A DNA stretch of 64,000 nucleotides, taken from positions 400,001-464,000 of the forward strand of contig NZ_JBBKBA010000001.1 of assembly GCF_038404985.1 (NCBI RefSeq), in the 5' to 3' direction. The DNA comes from Ferrovibrio sp. MS7. GTDB taxonomy: Bacteria > Pseudomonadota > Alphaproteobacteria > Ferrovibrionales > Ferrovibrionaceae. Below are positions 35,681-44,348 of the stretch, one piece after another. Positions within the stretch are counted from its first letter, which is position 1. Every line of letters begins with the position of its first letter. The notes under the pieces were generated by a model that did not search any database, was not told where the DNA came from, and saw only the letters and a program-made list of their open reading frames with translations. The position numbers were made by a program, and so were the translations under genes.

Positions 35681-36762
35681 TTCACGAAATCGGCCAGCGC
35701 CGCCAGCACGCGGTCATTCTCTTCCACGGTGCCGAGCGTGAGGCGCAGGCAATCGGCCAGGCCATAGCCGGCCATGGCGCGCAGGATCAGGCCACGGCCG
35801 CGCAGGAATTCATCCGCCTGCTTGGCTTGCTCCACGCCCTTGGGGAAACGCATCAGCAGGAAGTTGCCGACGCTCGGCACCACCTTGAGGCCAATGGCTT
35901 CCAGACCCTTGGTGACGCGCGGCAATTCGGTGTCGTTATGGGCACGGGCCTTGTCGATATGCGCCATATCGGAGAGCGCGGCGGCGCCGGCGGCCTGGGC
36001 CGGGGCGTTGACGTTGAACGGGCCGCGCACCCGGTTCAGCACCGAGATGATGCTTTCCGGCGCATAGGCCCAGCCGAGCCGCAGAGCGGCAAGGCCGTAG
36101 ATCTTCGAGAAGGTGCGGGTCATGATGGTGTCATCGCGCTCGCGCACCAGTTCCTCGCCCGAGGAATAGTCGTTGCGGCTGACATATTCGGCATAGGCCG
36201 CATCCACCACCAGCAGCACACCATCGGGCAGCCCTTCGCGCAGGCGGCGCAGTTCGGCCGCCGAGATATAGGTGCCGGTCGGGTTGTTCGGATTGGCGAG
36301 GAAGACGATGCGGGTGCGCGGGCTGACCTTGGCGAGCAGCGCATCGACATTGGTGGTGAGGTTGGTTTCCTCTGCCGTCACCGGCGTGGCGCCGCGCGCC
36401 ATGGCGGCAATCGGATACATCAGGAAGCCGTGGCGGGAATACAGAACCTCGTCGCCCGGGCCGCAATAGGCATTGCAGATCAGCGCGATCAGCTCGTCCG
36501 AACCATTCGAGCAGATGATATTATCGGCCGGCAGGCCATGATGCTGCGCAATCGCCTGGCGCAGCTTGTCGACGGCGCCATCGGGATAGCGGTGCAGTTC
36601 ATCGGCCACCGCCTTGTAGGCGGCAATCGCCTTCGGGCTCGGCCCGAGCGGGGTTTCGTTGGACGACAGCTTGCGCACATCGGTCACGCCCGCCACGGCG
36701 GCTTCGCCGCCCTTGTAGGGGGTGATATTGAGGATGCCGGCATTGGGCTTGGGCGCGGTCAC
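35677..36762 (-). CDS. hisC: histidinol-phosphate / aromatic aminotransferase
   Basis: A 361-residue PLP-dependent fold-I aminotransferase of the HisC family. LSSNETPLGPSPKAIAAY is the N-terminal signature; CSNGSDELI, FLANPNNPTGTYISA, VVDAAYAEY and the PLP lysine in TRTFSKIYGLAALRLGWAY follow, with LMRFPKG near the end. HisC works in histidine synthesis, but located between chorismate mutase and tyrC it probably also or mainly aminates phenylpyruvate and 4-hydroxyphenylpyruvate. Confidence 0.95.
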   Translation of the reverse strand: MTAPKPNAGILNITPYKGGEAAVAGVTDVRKLSSNETPLGPSPKAIAAYKAVADELHRYPDGAVDKLRQAIAQHHGLPADNIICSNGSDELIALICNAYCGPGDEVLYSRHGFLMYPIAAMARGATPVTAEETNLTTNVDALLAKVSPRTRIVFLANPNNPTGTYISAAELRRLREGLPDGVLLVVDAAYAEYVSRNDYSSGEELVRERDDTIMTRTFSKIYGLAALRLGWAYAPESIISVLNRVRGPFNVNAPAQAAGAAALSDMAHIDKARAHNDTELPRVTKGLEAIGLKVVPSVGNFLLMRFPKGVEQAKQADEFLRGRGLILRAMAGYGLADCLRLTLGTVEENDRVLAALADFVK

Positions 36763-36774
36763 GGGCTCACTCCT

Positions 36775-37647
36775 TCACGCAACTGGTTCCGCCATCGGCA
36801 CCGCATAGGCGCCGATCACGGTGAGATCCTGGATCATATCCGGCGCGGCGGCACGCAAGCCCGCCAGCGCCGTGCTGGTTTCATCGTGGAATCCGGCGAT
36901 ATCCAGCAGCAGGCGGGCATCCTGGCCGCCGCTGGTCTGCTGCGCCAGCACCTGGCCGGCAATGCCAGCCTGGGTCAGCAGACTGCCGAGCCGCGCCAGG
37001 CTGAGGCCGGCGCCAATCATCTGCAACACCACCAGGCTGCGGTCGTCGCCCGAAGCCTCCGGCGGACAGCGGCCAATCACCAGCGCCTTGAGGTCTGCCA
37101 GCCGGCCGCGCGGATTGGGCAGGAAGGGCAGCTTGGCCAGCACGCGCGGGGTTTCGGCGCCATTGTTGGCCAGCATCGGCCACCACGGGTCCTTTTCGCC
37201 ATCTTCCGGCAGCGGCATCACGCCAATGGTGGCGGCCTGGGCGGAAATCTCGCGCATCGCCGAGGTGGCGGTGGCGCAAAGCAGCATCGGCACGGTGGAG
37301 CCGTAATGGTCGCGGGCGAGATCCCAGCGCGCCACCGACTTGTTCGGCGCCAGCACCGCCACGCGCACCGCCGCCTGCAGGTCGTAGAGCGCGCCGATCA
37401 ATTCGCGGTTGATGCGCACCAGGGCCTGACCGGGCAACGGCCCATGCTGGCGTGCCAGCAGCCGGCGCAGAATCTGCGCCTCGCGGCCGCAACGCAGGAA
37501 GAAGCGGTTGTCGCCGCCGCTGGCCCGCTTGGTCACCGCCACCTTCTCAACGGCTTCGGCGCGGCGCCGCAACAGGTCCTGGATCTGGTCGTCCAGGACA
37601 TCGATCTCGTGCCTCAGGTCGGCGAGGCTGGCGATATGCTCGGTCAT
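36775..37647 (-). CDS. chorismate mutase with degenerate prephenate-dehydratase-like and ACT-like regions
   Basis: A 290-residue protein. Residues 1-90 form an AroQ chorismate mutase (LADLRHEIDVLDDQIQDLLRRRAEAVEKV, LRRLLARQHGPLP, INRELIGALYDLQ). A segment of ~100 residues then resembles half of a prephenate dehydratase (RVAVLAPNKSVARWDLARDHYG; TIGVMPLPEDGEKDPWW), without the catalytic TRF motif; the final ~90 residues look ACT-like (SLVVLQMIGAGLSLARLGSLL; DARLLLDIAGF; VIGAYAVP). It heads the operon with hisC and tyrC. The annotated extent stops at ATG 37647; the longer open frame is antisense to metX. Confidence 0.88.
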   Translation of the reverse strand: MTEHIASLADLRHEIDVLDDQIQDLLRRRAEAVEKVAVTKRASGGDNRFFLRCGREAQILRRLLARQHGPLPGQALVRINRELIGALYDLQAAVRVAVLAPNKSVARWDLARDHYGSTVPMLLCATATSAMREISAQAATIGVMPLPEDGEKDPWWPMLANNGAETPRVLAKLPFLPNPRGRLADLKALVIGRCPPEASGDDRSLVVLQMIGAGLSLARLGSLLTQAGIAGQVLAQQTSGGQDARLLLDIAGFHDETSTALAGLRAAAPDMIQDLTVIGAYAVPMAEPVA

Positions 37648-37728
37648 AGGGAAACTTTGGTGAACAACATGGGGGGTCAAAAAGCCGGATAGTCTTATTC
37701 GCTGCCCGCCCCAAATGCAAAGAAAACA

Positions 37729-37821
37729 TTGACAGTACATGCCATTGTTCTTAAGCATCCCCCTCCGCGCCGACCGTGGCGCGGTCCCCTGGAATTTCCA
37801 GCACTTATTGGTTGGAAGGCG
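37729..37821 (+). promoter_or_regulatory. promoter and structured leader of metX
   Basis: A perfect TTGACA (37729-37734), with no good -10 partner, begins a stretch that can fold into a CCGCGCC/GGCGCGG stem (37765-37771 with 37778-37784, loop GACCGT) and a CTGGAA/TTCCAG stem (37789-37801 region), followed by GGAAGG just before the ATG. A stem-rich leader before a methionine gene suggests control by folding. It does not match the SAM-II consensus that I recall for alphaproteobacterial metA/metX leaders. Confidence 0.4.
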
Positions 37822-38997
37822 ATGACGGCGGAAGCTTCCCAGATTACCAGGCCCGACCCGGTCGGCCCTGGTCACCAGGTGTCGCTTGGCGAGACGCTGC
37901 CACTCAAGCTCGATTGCGGTATCGAGCTGGGGCCGTTCACGCTCGCCTACACCACCTATGGCCGGCTGAATGCCGACAAGTCGAATGCCATCCTGATCTG
38001 CCACGCGCTGACCGGCGACCAGCATGTCGCCAACACGCACCCGATCACCGGCAAGCCCGGCTGGTGGCTGACACTGGTCGGCCCCGGCAAGGTGATCGAT
38101 ACCGACCGCTTTTTCGTCATCTGCTCCAACGTGCTTGGCGGCTGCATCGGCTCGTCCGGGCCGGCCGAGATCGATCCCGCGACCGGCAAGCCCTGGGGCC
38201 TGCGCTTCCCGCTGATCACCATCCGCGACATGGTGAATGCCCAGGCGATGCTGATCGACCATCTCGGCATCCGCGACCTGTTCGCGGTGATCGGCGGCTC
38301 GATGGGCGGCATGCAGGTGCTGCAATGGGCTGCGAGCTACCCCGACCGCGTGTTCGCGGCGTTGCCGATCGCCTGTGCCGCGCGCCATTCGGCGCAGAAC
38401 ATCGCCTTCCACGAAGTCGGCCGCCAGGCGATCTATTCCGACCCCGACTGGCGCAACGGCGCCTATCACGACCATGGCACCACGCCGGCCGCCGGCCTGG
38501 CGGTGGCGCGCATGGCAGCGCATATCACCTATCTCTCGGAAGCAGCTTTGCACCGCAAGTTCGGCCGCAACCTGCAGAACCGCGAGCAGATCACCTATGG
38601 CTTCGAGGCCGAGTTCCAGGTGGAAAGCTACCTGCGCCACCAGGGCTCGACTTTCGTGGAGCGTTTCGACGCCAATTCCTATCTCTACATCACCCGAGCG
38701 ATGGATTATTTCGACCTCGCGGCCCAGGCCGGCGGCAACCTCGCCGCCGTCTACCAGGGCAGCAAGACGCGCTTCTGCGTTGTCTCCTTCACCTCCGACT
38801 GGCTGTTCCCGACCTCCGAGAACAAGGAAATCGTGCGCGCGCTCAATGCCGCCGCCGCCAATGTCAGCTTTGTCGAGATCGAGACCGACAAGGGCCACGA
38901 TGCCTTCCTGCTGGATGAGCCGGAGATGTTCCGCACGCTCAAGGGCTTCATCGATGGCTGCGCCGAGACACGCGGCCTCAACGGGGTACGGTCATGA
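37822..38997 (+). CDS. metX: homoserine O-acetyltransferase / O-succinyltransferase (MetX family)
   Basis: A 391-residue alpha/beta-hydrolase acyltransferase of methionine synthesis. [12 protein letters not shown] holds the conserved [17 protein letters not shown] is the nucleophile elbow (catalytic Ser), [12 protein letters not shown] gives the aspartate and [13 protein letters not shown] the histidine. ATG 37822 is preferred to the frame-open TTG 37729, which would include the leader. Followed by metW with a 4-bp overlap, a usual alphaproteobacterial pair. Acetyl versus succinyl donor is not decided by these motifs alone. Confidence 0.95.
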   Translation: MTAEASQITRPDPVGPGHQVSLGETLPLKLDCGIELGPFTLAYTTYGRLNADKSNAILICHALTGDQHVANTHPITGKPGWWLTLVGPGKVIDTDRFFVICSNVLGGCIGSSGPAEIDPATGKPWGLRFPLITIRDMVNAQAMLIDHLGIRDLFAVIGGSMGGMQVLQWAASYPDRVFAALPIACAARHSAQNIAFHEVGRQAIYSDPDWRNGAYHDHGTTPAAGLAVARMAAHITYLSEAALHRKFGRNLQNREQITYGFEAEFQVESYLRHQGSTFVERFDANSYLYITRAMDYFDLAAQAGGNLAAVYQGSKTRFCVVSFTSDWLFPTSENKEIVRALNAAAANVSFVEIETDKGHDAFLLDEPEMFRTLKGFIDGCAETRGLNGVRS

Positions 38998-39647
38998 GCG
39001 CCGCGCCTGACAAGGCGATTCCCGCCGCCCGCACCCGCGATATCCGCCGCGACCTGCTGCTGATCGCCGAGATGGTGGCACCGCAGAGCCGCGTGCTCGA
39101 TGTCGGCTGCGGCGATGGCATGCTGCTGGAATATCTCTCGCGCGAAAAGAAGGTGGATGCGCGCGGCATCGAGGTGCGGCAATCGGGCGTCAATGCCTGC
39201 GTGGCGCGCGGCCTGTCGGTGATCCAGGGCGATGCCGATACGGATCTCGGCGACTATCCTGATGCCGCCTTCGACTATGCCATCCTCAGCCTGACCCTGC
39301 AGGCGACGCGCAACCCGCGCCGGGTGCTGCGCGAATTGCTGCGCATCGGCAAGCATGCCATCGTGTCCTTCCCGAATTTCGCCTATTGGCGCGTGCGGCT
39401 GCAATTGCTGCTGGATGGCCGCATGCCGATGACGGCGGCGCTGGACGATCCCTGGTACGAGACGCAGAACATCCATCTCTGCACCATCCGCGACTTCGAC
39501 GAGCTGTGCCAGCGCGACGGCATCGTGGTGGAACAGCGCATTGCCGTGGATGGCCAGGGCAACCGCGAAGGCTGGCGCCTGCAGGGCGCTGCCGCCAACG
39601 TGTTCGGCGCCCAGGCGGTGTATCTGCTGCGCCGCCGCGCCGGATGA
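38994..39647 (+). CDS. metW: methionine biosynthesis protein MetW
   Basis: A 217-residue SAM-methyltransferase-fold protein. The SAM-binding motif is [16 protein letters not shown] (about 34-49), then [48 protein letters not shown] is diagnostic for MetW. MetW partners with MetX and is needed for homoserine acylation in many Proteobacteria. It overlaps metX by 4 bp and its stop codon is overlapped by the next gene. Confidence 0.95.
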   Translation: MSAAPDKAIPAARTRDIRRDLLLIAEMVAPQSRVLDVGCGDGMLLEYLSREKKVDARGIEVRQSGVNACVARGLSVIQGDADTDLGDYPDAAFDYAILSLTLQATRNPRRVLRELLRIGKHAIVSFPNFAYWRVRLQLLLDGRMPMTAALDDPWYETQNIHLCTIRDFDELCQRDGIVVEQRIAVDGQGNREGWRLQGAAANVFGAQAVYLLRRRAG

Positions 39648-40906
39648 GCAGCGCGCATAACCAAGCGCTGGCTCAAGCCCTGGCGCTGCATCAGGCCGGG
39701 CGCCTGACCGAAGCCGAAACTGCCTACCGCGCAGCACTCGAACAGCCCGGCGTGCCGCGCACCGAGGCGCTGAAGAATTACGGCTTCCTGCTGCACCGCC
39801 TGCACCGCTTCCGCGAGGCGGTGGCGATTTTAAGCGAAGCCGTGAAGCTGAACCCCCAGGATGCCCCCCAGGATCCCGACGTACTGCTGGCCTTGGGCCA
39901 TTGCGCCCGAGAAGCCAACGACCACCGCACGGCAATGACTGCCTTGCGCGCGGCGGCGAAAGTGGCGCCGGAACGGCAGGATATCGCCGAGGCGCTCTCG
40001 GCTTACTTGAGCCGCCTGATCCCGGCCTGGCATTTTCCGATGCTGGCCGACACGGCACGCAACCAGGCTTACGAAAAGGCCATCGCGAAAGCCGCGAGCG
40101 GGGCGGAACGCGTGCTGGATATCGGCACCGGCTCCAGCCTGTTGAGCCTGTTCGCGGCCCGCGCCGGCGCGAAAAGCGTCACCGCCTGCGAAGCGCATCC
40201 GATGATCGCCGAAACGGCGGCCGAGATCGTGGCACGCAACAACCTCGCCGACCGTATCCGCATCATCGCCAAGCGCTCCACTGAACTGGATGCCGTGCGC
40301 GACCTCGGCGGCATGGCCGATCTGGTCGTCTCGGAAGTACTCGATGCCGGCTTGCTCGGCGAAGGCGTGCTGGCGACACTCCGCGATGCGCTGAAGCGCC
40401 TGGCCAAACCCGGCGCCAAGGTGATCCCGGCCTATGCCGATGTGCATGTCCAGGCACTCGAGATTCCGCAGCAGCGGACCGTGCAGCCGCTGCGCTCCAT
40501 TGCCGGCTTCGATCTTTCGCCCTTCGACCGTTTCCGCAACCGCGCCGGCCATAGCACGCTGCGGCTGGAGCAGGTGGCGCATGGCGCGCTCAGCGCGCCG
40601 GCGACACTGACGCGCGTCGATTTCCGCACTCCGCCCGATTGGTCAACGCCGGATATACGCCGCGTGACGCTGCCGATCACCGCGCCGGGCAAGCTGCAGG
40701 CCTTCGCGCTGTGGTTCACGCTGTGGGTGGATGAGGAAACCCCGGTCTCGACAGGGCCGGCGCATCTGAGCAACGGTCTGCCCTGCATGGATCACTGGGG
40801 CCAGGCGATCCTGTGGCAGGCGGAAGACCGTGCGGTGACGGCTGGCGACAGCATCGAAGCCGACTTCACCTGCGCCGATACGTTTTTCGATCTAAAGCTC
40901 GTCTAG
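39644..40906 (+). CDS. TPR protein with PRMT-like (protein arginine methyltransferase) domain
   Basis: A 420-residue protein. Residues 5-120 are helical TPR-like repeats (ALHQAGRLTEAETAYRAAL; FREAVAILSEAVKLNPQ; HRTAMTALRAAAKVAPE). Then comes a PRMT-type methyltransferase: WHFPMLADTARNQAYEKAI (128-147), motif I LDIGTGSSLLSLFAA (158-172), E183, a double-E loop with E231 and E240 (VVSEVLDAGLLGEG), and a THW-like loop MDHWGQ (382-387). This resembles the PRMT7/PRMT9 type known in animals. The start overlaps metW (ATGA). Its target is unknown; PRMT activity is inferred from motifs. Confidence 0.85.
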   Translation: MSSAHNQALAQALALHQAGRLTEAETAYRAALEQPGVPRTEALKNYGFLLHRLHRFREAVAILSEAVKLNPQDAPQDPDVLLALGHCAREANDHRTAMTALRAAAKVAPERQDIAEALSAYLSRLIPAWHFPMLADTARNQAYEKAIAKAASGAERVLDIGTGSSLLSLFAARAGAKSVTACEAHPMIAETAAEIVARNNLADRIRIIAKRSTELDAVRDLGGMADLVVSEVLDAGLLGEGVLATLRDALKRLAKPGAKVIPAYADVHVQALEIPQQRTVQPLRSIAGFDLSPFDRFRNRAGHSTLRLEQVAHGALSAPATLTRVDFRTPPDWSTPDIRRVTLPITAPGKLQAFALWFTLWVDEETPVSTGPAHLSNGLPCMDHWGQAILWQAEDRAVTAGDSIEADFTCADTFFDLKLV

Positions 40907-41656
40907 CGTCTGGCGAGCGGTAGATGGCTGCGGCTGCAGCACAAAGCTGCGCTGGCGCACGCGCTGCCTTTTCAGCATCGCCGGCAGGATCACCTGCTTT
41001 TCGGCTTCCAGCAACAGCACGCCGGAAAACCGCGACCACAGCCATTCTCCGGTCGCTTCCCAAGCTGGCACGGTACGCAGCATGAAGCTGCGTTCGGAGG
41101 GCGGGAACCATAGCGCGCCCCGGCTTTGCAGCGGCGAGAATTGCGCATCGCGCATCAGCCGGGTGAGCTGCGGCGGTGTGTAGGGATGGCCATGGCCGAA
41201 CGGCGTGGCATCGATATGCGCCCACAGCCCGCGCCGGTTCGGCACCACCACCAGCAGCCTGCCCTGCGGTGTCAGCACGCGCCACACCTCGCGCAGCATG
41301 GCGCCGACATTGTCGGCATTCTCCAGCGCATGCACCAGCAGGATGCGGTCGACGCTGGCATCGGGCAGCGGCAACTCCTCCTCATCCACCAGCATGACAC
41401 GGCCGGGTGTCGGCTGGCCGGGCAGGCCGCGCGGCCAGCGCACCACGCCCTGCGGACCCGGCATTGCCGCCAATACACGTTCGGCCTCGGCCTCGAACAG
41501 CCGCAGATACGGCGTGGCATAGCCCAGACCGAGCAGCCGCAAACCGCGAATATCTGGCCACAGCGCCCGCAGGCGCTGACGCAGCAGGCGGCGCACCGCC
41601 TGGCCGAGCCGGCTGCCATAGAATTCGCGCAGGTCGATCACATCGGGGCGCAGCAT
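40892..41656 (-). CDS. class I SAM-dependent methyltransferase (methyltransf_11)
   Basis: A 254-residue protein. The SAM fold is present but motif I is unusual (LRLLGLGYATPYLRLF rather than a glycine-rich GxGxG), followed by MLVDEEELPLPDASVDRILLVHALENADNVGAMLREVWRVLTPQGRLLVVVPNR, the signature of methyltransf_11. The C-terminus is basic. Homologues beside gloB are common in alphaproteobacteria, and substrate is unknown. It is divergent from gloB (59-bp gap) and its end overlaps the TPR-PRMT gene by 15 bp. Confidence 0.87.
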   Translation of the reverse strand: MLRPDVIDLREFYGSRLGQAVRRLLRQRLRALWPDIRGLRLLGLGYATPYLRLFEAEAERVLAAMPGPQGVVRWPRGLPGQPTPGRVMLVDEEELPLPDASVDRILLVHALENADNVGAMLREVWRVLTPQGRLLVVVPNRRGLWAHIDATPFGHGHPYTPPQLTRLMRDAQFSPLQSRGALWFPPSERSFMLRTVPAWEATGEWLWSRFSGVLLLEAEKQVILPAMLKRQRVRQRSFVLQPQPSTARQTLDEL

Positions 41657-41715
41657 GAAGGCACTTTAGCACGAAGGCACTTCAGCACGGGAGCCTTCCG
41701 GCATAGAATGGCATC

Positions 41716-42489
41716 ATGACACTCGAAATCGTGCAAATTCCCGTCCTTAACGACAATTACGTTTACCTGCTGCGCGACAACGCCAGCGGCAAGACCGCCG
41801 TTGTCGATCCCGCCGTGCCGGAACCGGTGCTGGCGGCACTGCAACAGCGCGGCTGGACGCTCGATGTGGTGCTGAACACGCATCACCACGGCGATCATGT
41901 CGGCGGCAACCTGGCTTTGCAGGCGGCTACCGGCTGCGCCATCGTCGGGCCGCGCGCCGAAGCACCGCGCATCCCCGGCATCGCCTTGCAGCTTGGCGAG
42001 GGTGACAGCTATGCGCTCGGCGACAGCGTGGCGCAGGTATTCGATGTGCCGGGCCACACTGCCGGCCATATCGCCTATTGGTTCACGGCAGCCGGCGCGC
42101 TGTTCTGCGGCGACACGCTGTTCGCGCTCGGCTGCGGCCGGCTGTTCGAGGGCACCGCGGCGCAGATGTGGACCAGCCTGTCGAAATTCCTCAGTCTCCC
42201 GGATGCGACGCGGATCTATTGCGCGCATGAATACACCGAGAGCAATGCGCGCTTCGCCGTCACCGTGGAACCGGGCAACGGCGCCCTGCTGGCGCGCTAT
42301 GATGCGATCAAGGCCACGCGCGCCAAGGGATTGCCGACCGTGCCATCGACCTTGGGCGAGGAGCGCGCCACCAATCCCTTCCTGCGGCCGATGAGTGCCA
42401 ATCTGCGCACCACCCTGGGCCTTGAAAGTGCCGACGACGTGGCGGTGTTCGCCGAGACACGCAAGCGCAAGGACGGATTCCGCGGCTGA
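41716..42489 (+). CDS. gloB: hydroxyacylglutathione hydrolase (glyoxalase II)
   Basis: A 257-residue metallo-beta-lactamase-fold enzyme that hydrolyses S-D-lactoylglutathione. The metal motif THHHGDHVGGN (HxHxDH, about residue 55-64), H in PGHTAGHI, D in FCGDTLFALGCGRLFEG and H in YCAHEYTESNARFA are in place; the C-terminal domain ends NPFLRP and ETRKRKDGFRG as in GloB. It starts with an ATG at 41716. Confidence 0.96.
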   Translation: MTLEIVQIPVLNDNYVYLLRDNASGKTAVVDPAVPEPVLAALQQRGWTLDVVLNTHHHGDHVGGNLALQAATGCAIVGPRAEAPRIPGIALQLGEGDSYALGDSVAQVFDVPGHTAGHIAYWFTAAGALFCGDTLFALGCGRLFEGTAAQMWTSLSKFLSLPDATRIYCAHEYTESNARFAVTVEPGNGALLARYDAIKATRAKGLPTVPSTLGEERATNPFLRPMSANLRTTLGLESADDVAVFAETRKRKDGFRG

Positions 42490-42510
42490 ACACTGGCGCG
42501 GCTAAGCCGG

Positions 42511-43281
42511 CTATTCCAGGTATTTCGGCAGCAGCCGGGCATAGCTGGCATCGCGCATAGTCGTCATGCGGTGCCACAGGGCCTCCACCTTGTCGCTATG
42601 GCGCGCATAATATGCTGGCGCCACCGGCATGTAGAAATCTGCTTCTTCCAAGGCAGGCTGCAGCTTTTCGATGCGGCGGCCGTTGACGTTGCCGGCGAAA
42701 CTGTCGCCGATCACATCCAGCGTCGCCACGGCGCTGAAACGGCCAGCCGCCAACATGCTGAAAAGCTGCTTCGTCGTGGAAAATTCCAACACCTCGGCGC
42801 CGAGATCGCGCAGCAGACTGCCCATCGCCATGCCACTCGGCATACCCACCGTGGCGCCAGCCGGACTCAGGCGCCGACCATCCCATTGCAGCGCACCGCC
42901 TTCGAGGCGATAGAAGGACTGCGTCAGCCGCACCAGCCAGCGATCCGGATCGATGGCGCCATTGCGCATCGGGAAACGCAGATCGGCCAGGCGTTCCGGC
43001 GTCACGCGCATGCCAAGGATGACATCGGCGCGGCCGAAACGCACTTCGTCGATGATGCGCCGCGCGGTGATGCGGCGGAAGCTGAGTTGGAAATCATTCC
43101 CGGCGGCTTCGCGCAACAGGTCAATGACAAGGCCGGGCGGCTTTGCCATCTCTGATCCGCTGCCCATCAGATAGGGTGGTGCGCTGGTGTCGAGATAGAC
43201 AGCACGCAATTCCTCTGCCACCGCCGGCCCGATGCCAAGGCAAAACAGAAAAGCAGAAAGAATAAAAAACAGCCGCTGCAT
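42511..43281 (-). CDS. periplasmic substrate-binding protein (SBP_bac_3-like)
   Basis: A 256-residue protein with a signal peptide (MQRLFFILSAFLFCLGIGPAVA). The mature part has an amino-acid-binding-protein fold: LRAVYLDTSAPPYLM and PPGLVIDLLREAAGNDFQLSFRRI, then RITARRIIDEVRFGRADVILGM, and VGMPSGMAMGSLLRDLG and GRFSAVATLDVIGDSFAG. No permease or ATPase gene is nearby, so it may be an orphan sensor or binding protein. Ligand unknown. Confidence 0.85.
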   Translation of the reverse strand: MQRLFFILSAFLFCLGIGPAVAEELRAVYLDTSAPPYLMGSGSEMAKPPGLVIDLLREAAGNDFQLSFRRITARRIIDEVRFGRADVILGMRVTPERLADLRFPMRNGAIDPDRWLVRLTQSFYRLEGGALQWDGRRLSPAGATVGMPSGMAMGSLLRDLGAEVLEFSTTKQLFSMLAAGRFSAVATLDVIGDSFAGNVNGRRIEKLQPALEEADFYMPVAPAYYARHSDKVEALWHRMTTMRDASYARLLPKYLE

Positions 43282-43390
43282 TGCCGTCCGTGCGTTTCAC
43301 CCCGGCTGTGAGTGTAGAACCGGCAGCAGGTAAATTAAAGCGGGCGGCGCCCATGAGCTTCACAGCGGGCAGCGCAGCGCCCCCCGGGCG

Positions 43391-43987
43391 TCACAATGGG
43401 CGACGCGCTTTCAGCGCGGCGCCCAGGGTTCCATCATCGAGATAGTCGAGTTCGCCACCCACCGGCACGCCATGGGCGAGCCGGGTAACAGAAACACCCG
43501 CCGGCACCAGGCGGTCGGTGAGATAATGCGCCGTGGTCTGACCTTCCACCGTCGCATTGGTGGCAATGATCACCTCGCGCACCCGGCTTGAGCCGCCGAC
43601 GCGGGCCAGCAGGCCATCGATATTGAGATCATTGGGGCCGCGGCCATCCAGCGCCGAGAGGGTGCCGCCGAGTACATGATAGCGGCCGCGAAACACGCCG
43701 GAGCGTTCCAGCGCCCAGAGATCGGCGACGCTTTCGACAACACAAAGCAAAGCCTCGTCGCGGCGCTGATCGTTGCAGATGGCACAAGGGTCGTGGCTAT
43801 CGAGATTGCCGCAGACCGAGCAGGCCTTCACGCTCTCGGATACTGCCTGCATCGCCTGGGTCAGCGGTCGCAGCAGGGCATCAGGCTTGTTCAGCATGTG
43901 CAGGGCAGCACGGCGGGCAGAGCGCGGCCCCAATCCAGGCAGGCGCGCCAGAAGCTGAATCAGCCGCTCGATTTCCGCGCCAGCCAT
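43391..43987 (-). CDS. recR: recombination mediator RecR
   Basis: A 198-residue RecR, which loads RecA with RecFO at gaps in [27 protein letters not shown] is the helix-hairpin-helix, [16 protein letters not shown] the four-cysteine zinc finger, and [29 protein letters not shown] plus [19 protein letters not shown] the Toprim domain. It is the third gene of dnaX-ybaB-recR, the usual order in bacteria. Confidence 0.97.
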   Translation of the reverse strand: MAGAEIERLIQLLARLPGLGPRSARRAALHMLNKPDALLRPLTQAMQAVSESVKACSVCGNLDSHDPCAICNDQRRDEALLCVVESVADLWALERSGVFRGRYHVLGGTLSALDGRGPNDLNIDGLLARVGGSSRVREVIIATNATVEGQTTAHYLTDRLVPAGVSVTRLAHGVPVGGELDYLDDGTLGAALKARRPL

Positions 43988-43996
43988 ACAGAAGTG

Positions 43997-44323
43997 TTAG
44001 CCGAAAGGCAGCTTGAAGCCCGGCGGCAGCGGCAGGCCGGCGGTGAGCTTCTGCATCTGCTCCTGGGTCTCGCGCTCGACCCGCGCCTTGGCATCGGCAT
44101 GGGCGGCTTTCAGCAGATCTTCCAGCACTTCGGCCTCATCCGGCACCAGCAGGCTGGGGTCGATCTTGACGCCGCGCAGCTCGCCCTTGCCGTTCAGCAC
44201 CAGGCTGACCATGCCGCCGCCGGCCGAGCCGGAAACCTCGCGGCGCTCCAGTTCGGCTTGCATTTCCGCCATGCGGCCTTGCATTTCCTGCGCCTGCTTC
44301 AGCATCTGGCCGAGATTTTTCAT
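43997..44323 (-). CDS. YbaB/EbfC nucleoid-associated protein
   Basis: A 108-residue protein with the YbaB pattern: LGQMLKQAQEMQGRMAEMQAELERREVSGSAGGGMVSLVLNGKGELRGVKIDPSLL, then EVLEDLLKAAHADAKARV. YbaB dimers bind DNA; the gene lies between dnaX and recR in most bacteria. The start codon ATG at 44323 lies 25 bp after the dnaX stop. Confidence 0.95.
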   Translation of the reverse strand: MKNLGQMLKQAQEMQGRMAEMQAELERREVSGSAGGGMVSLVLNGKGELRGVKIDPSLLVPDEAEVLEDLLKAAHADAKARVERETQEQMQKLTAGLPLPPGFKLPFG

Positions 44324-44348
44324 AGCGTCGCCTTAATCCAGCTCATCC

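Noticed and set aside
37729-37821. SAM-II riboswitch before metX
   Set aside because: The stems do not form the known pseudoknot and the consensus GCUAAAAAGG-like end is absent.
37648-38898. Extension of the chorismate mutase frame to 707 residues
   Set aside because: The extra part is antisense to metX, whose coding content is clear. The true start is the ATG at 37647.
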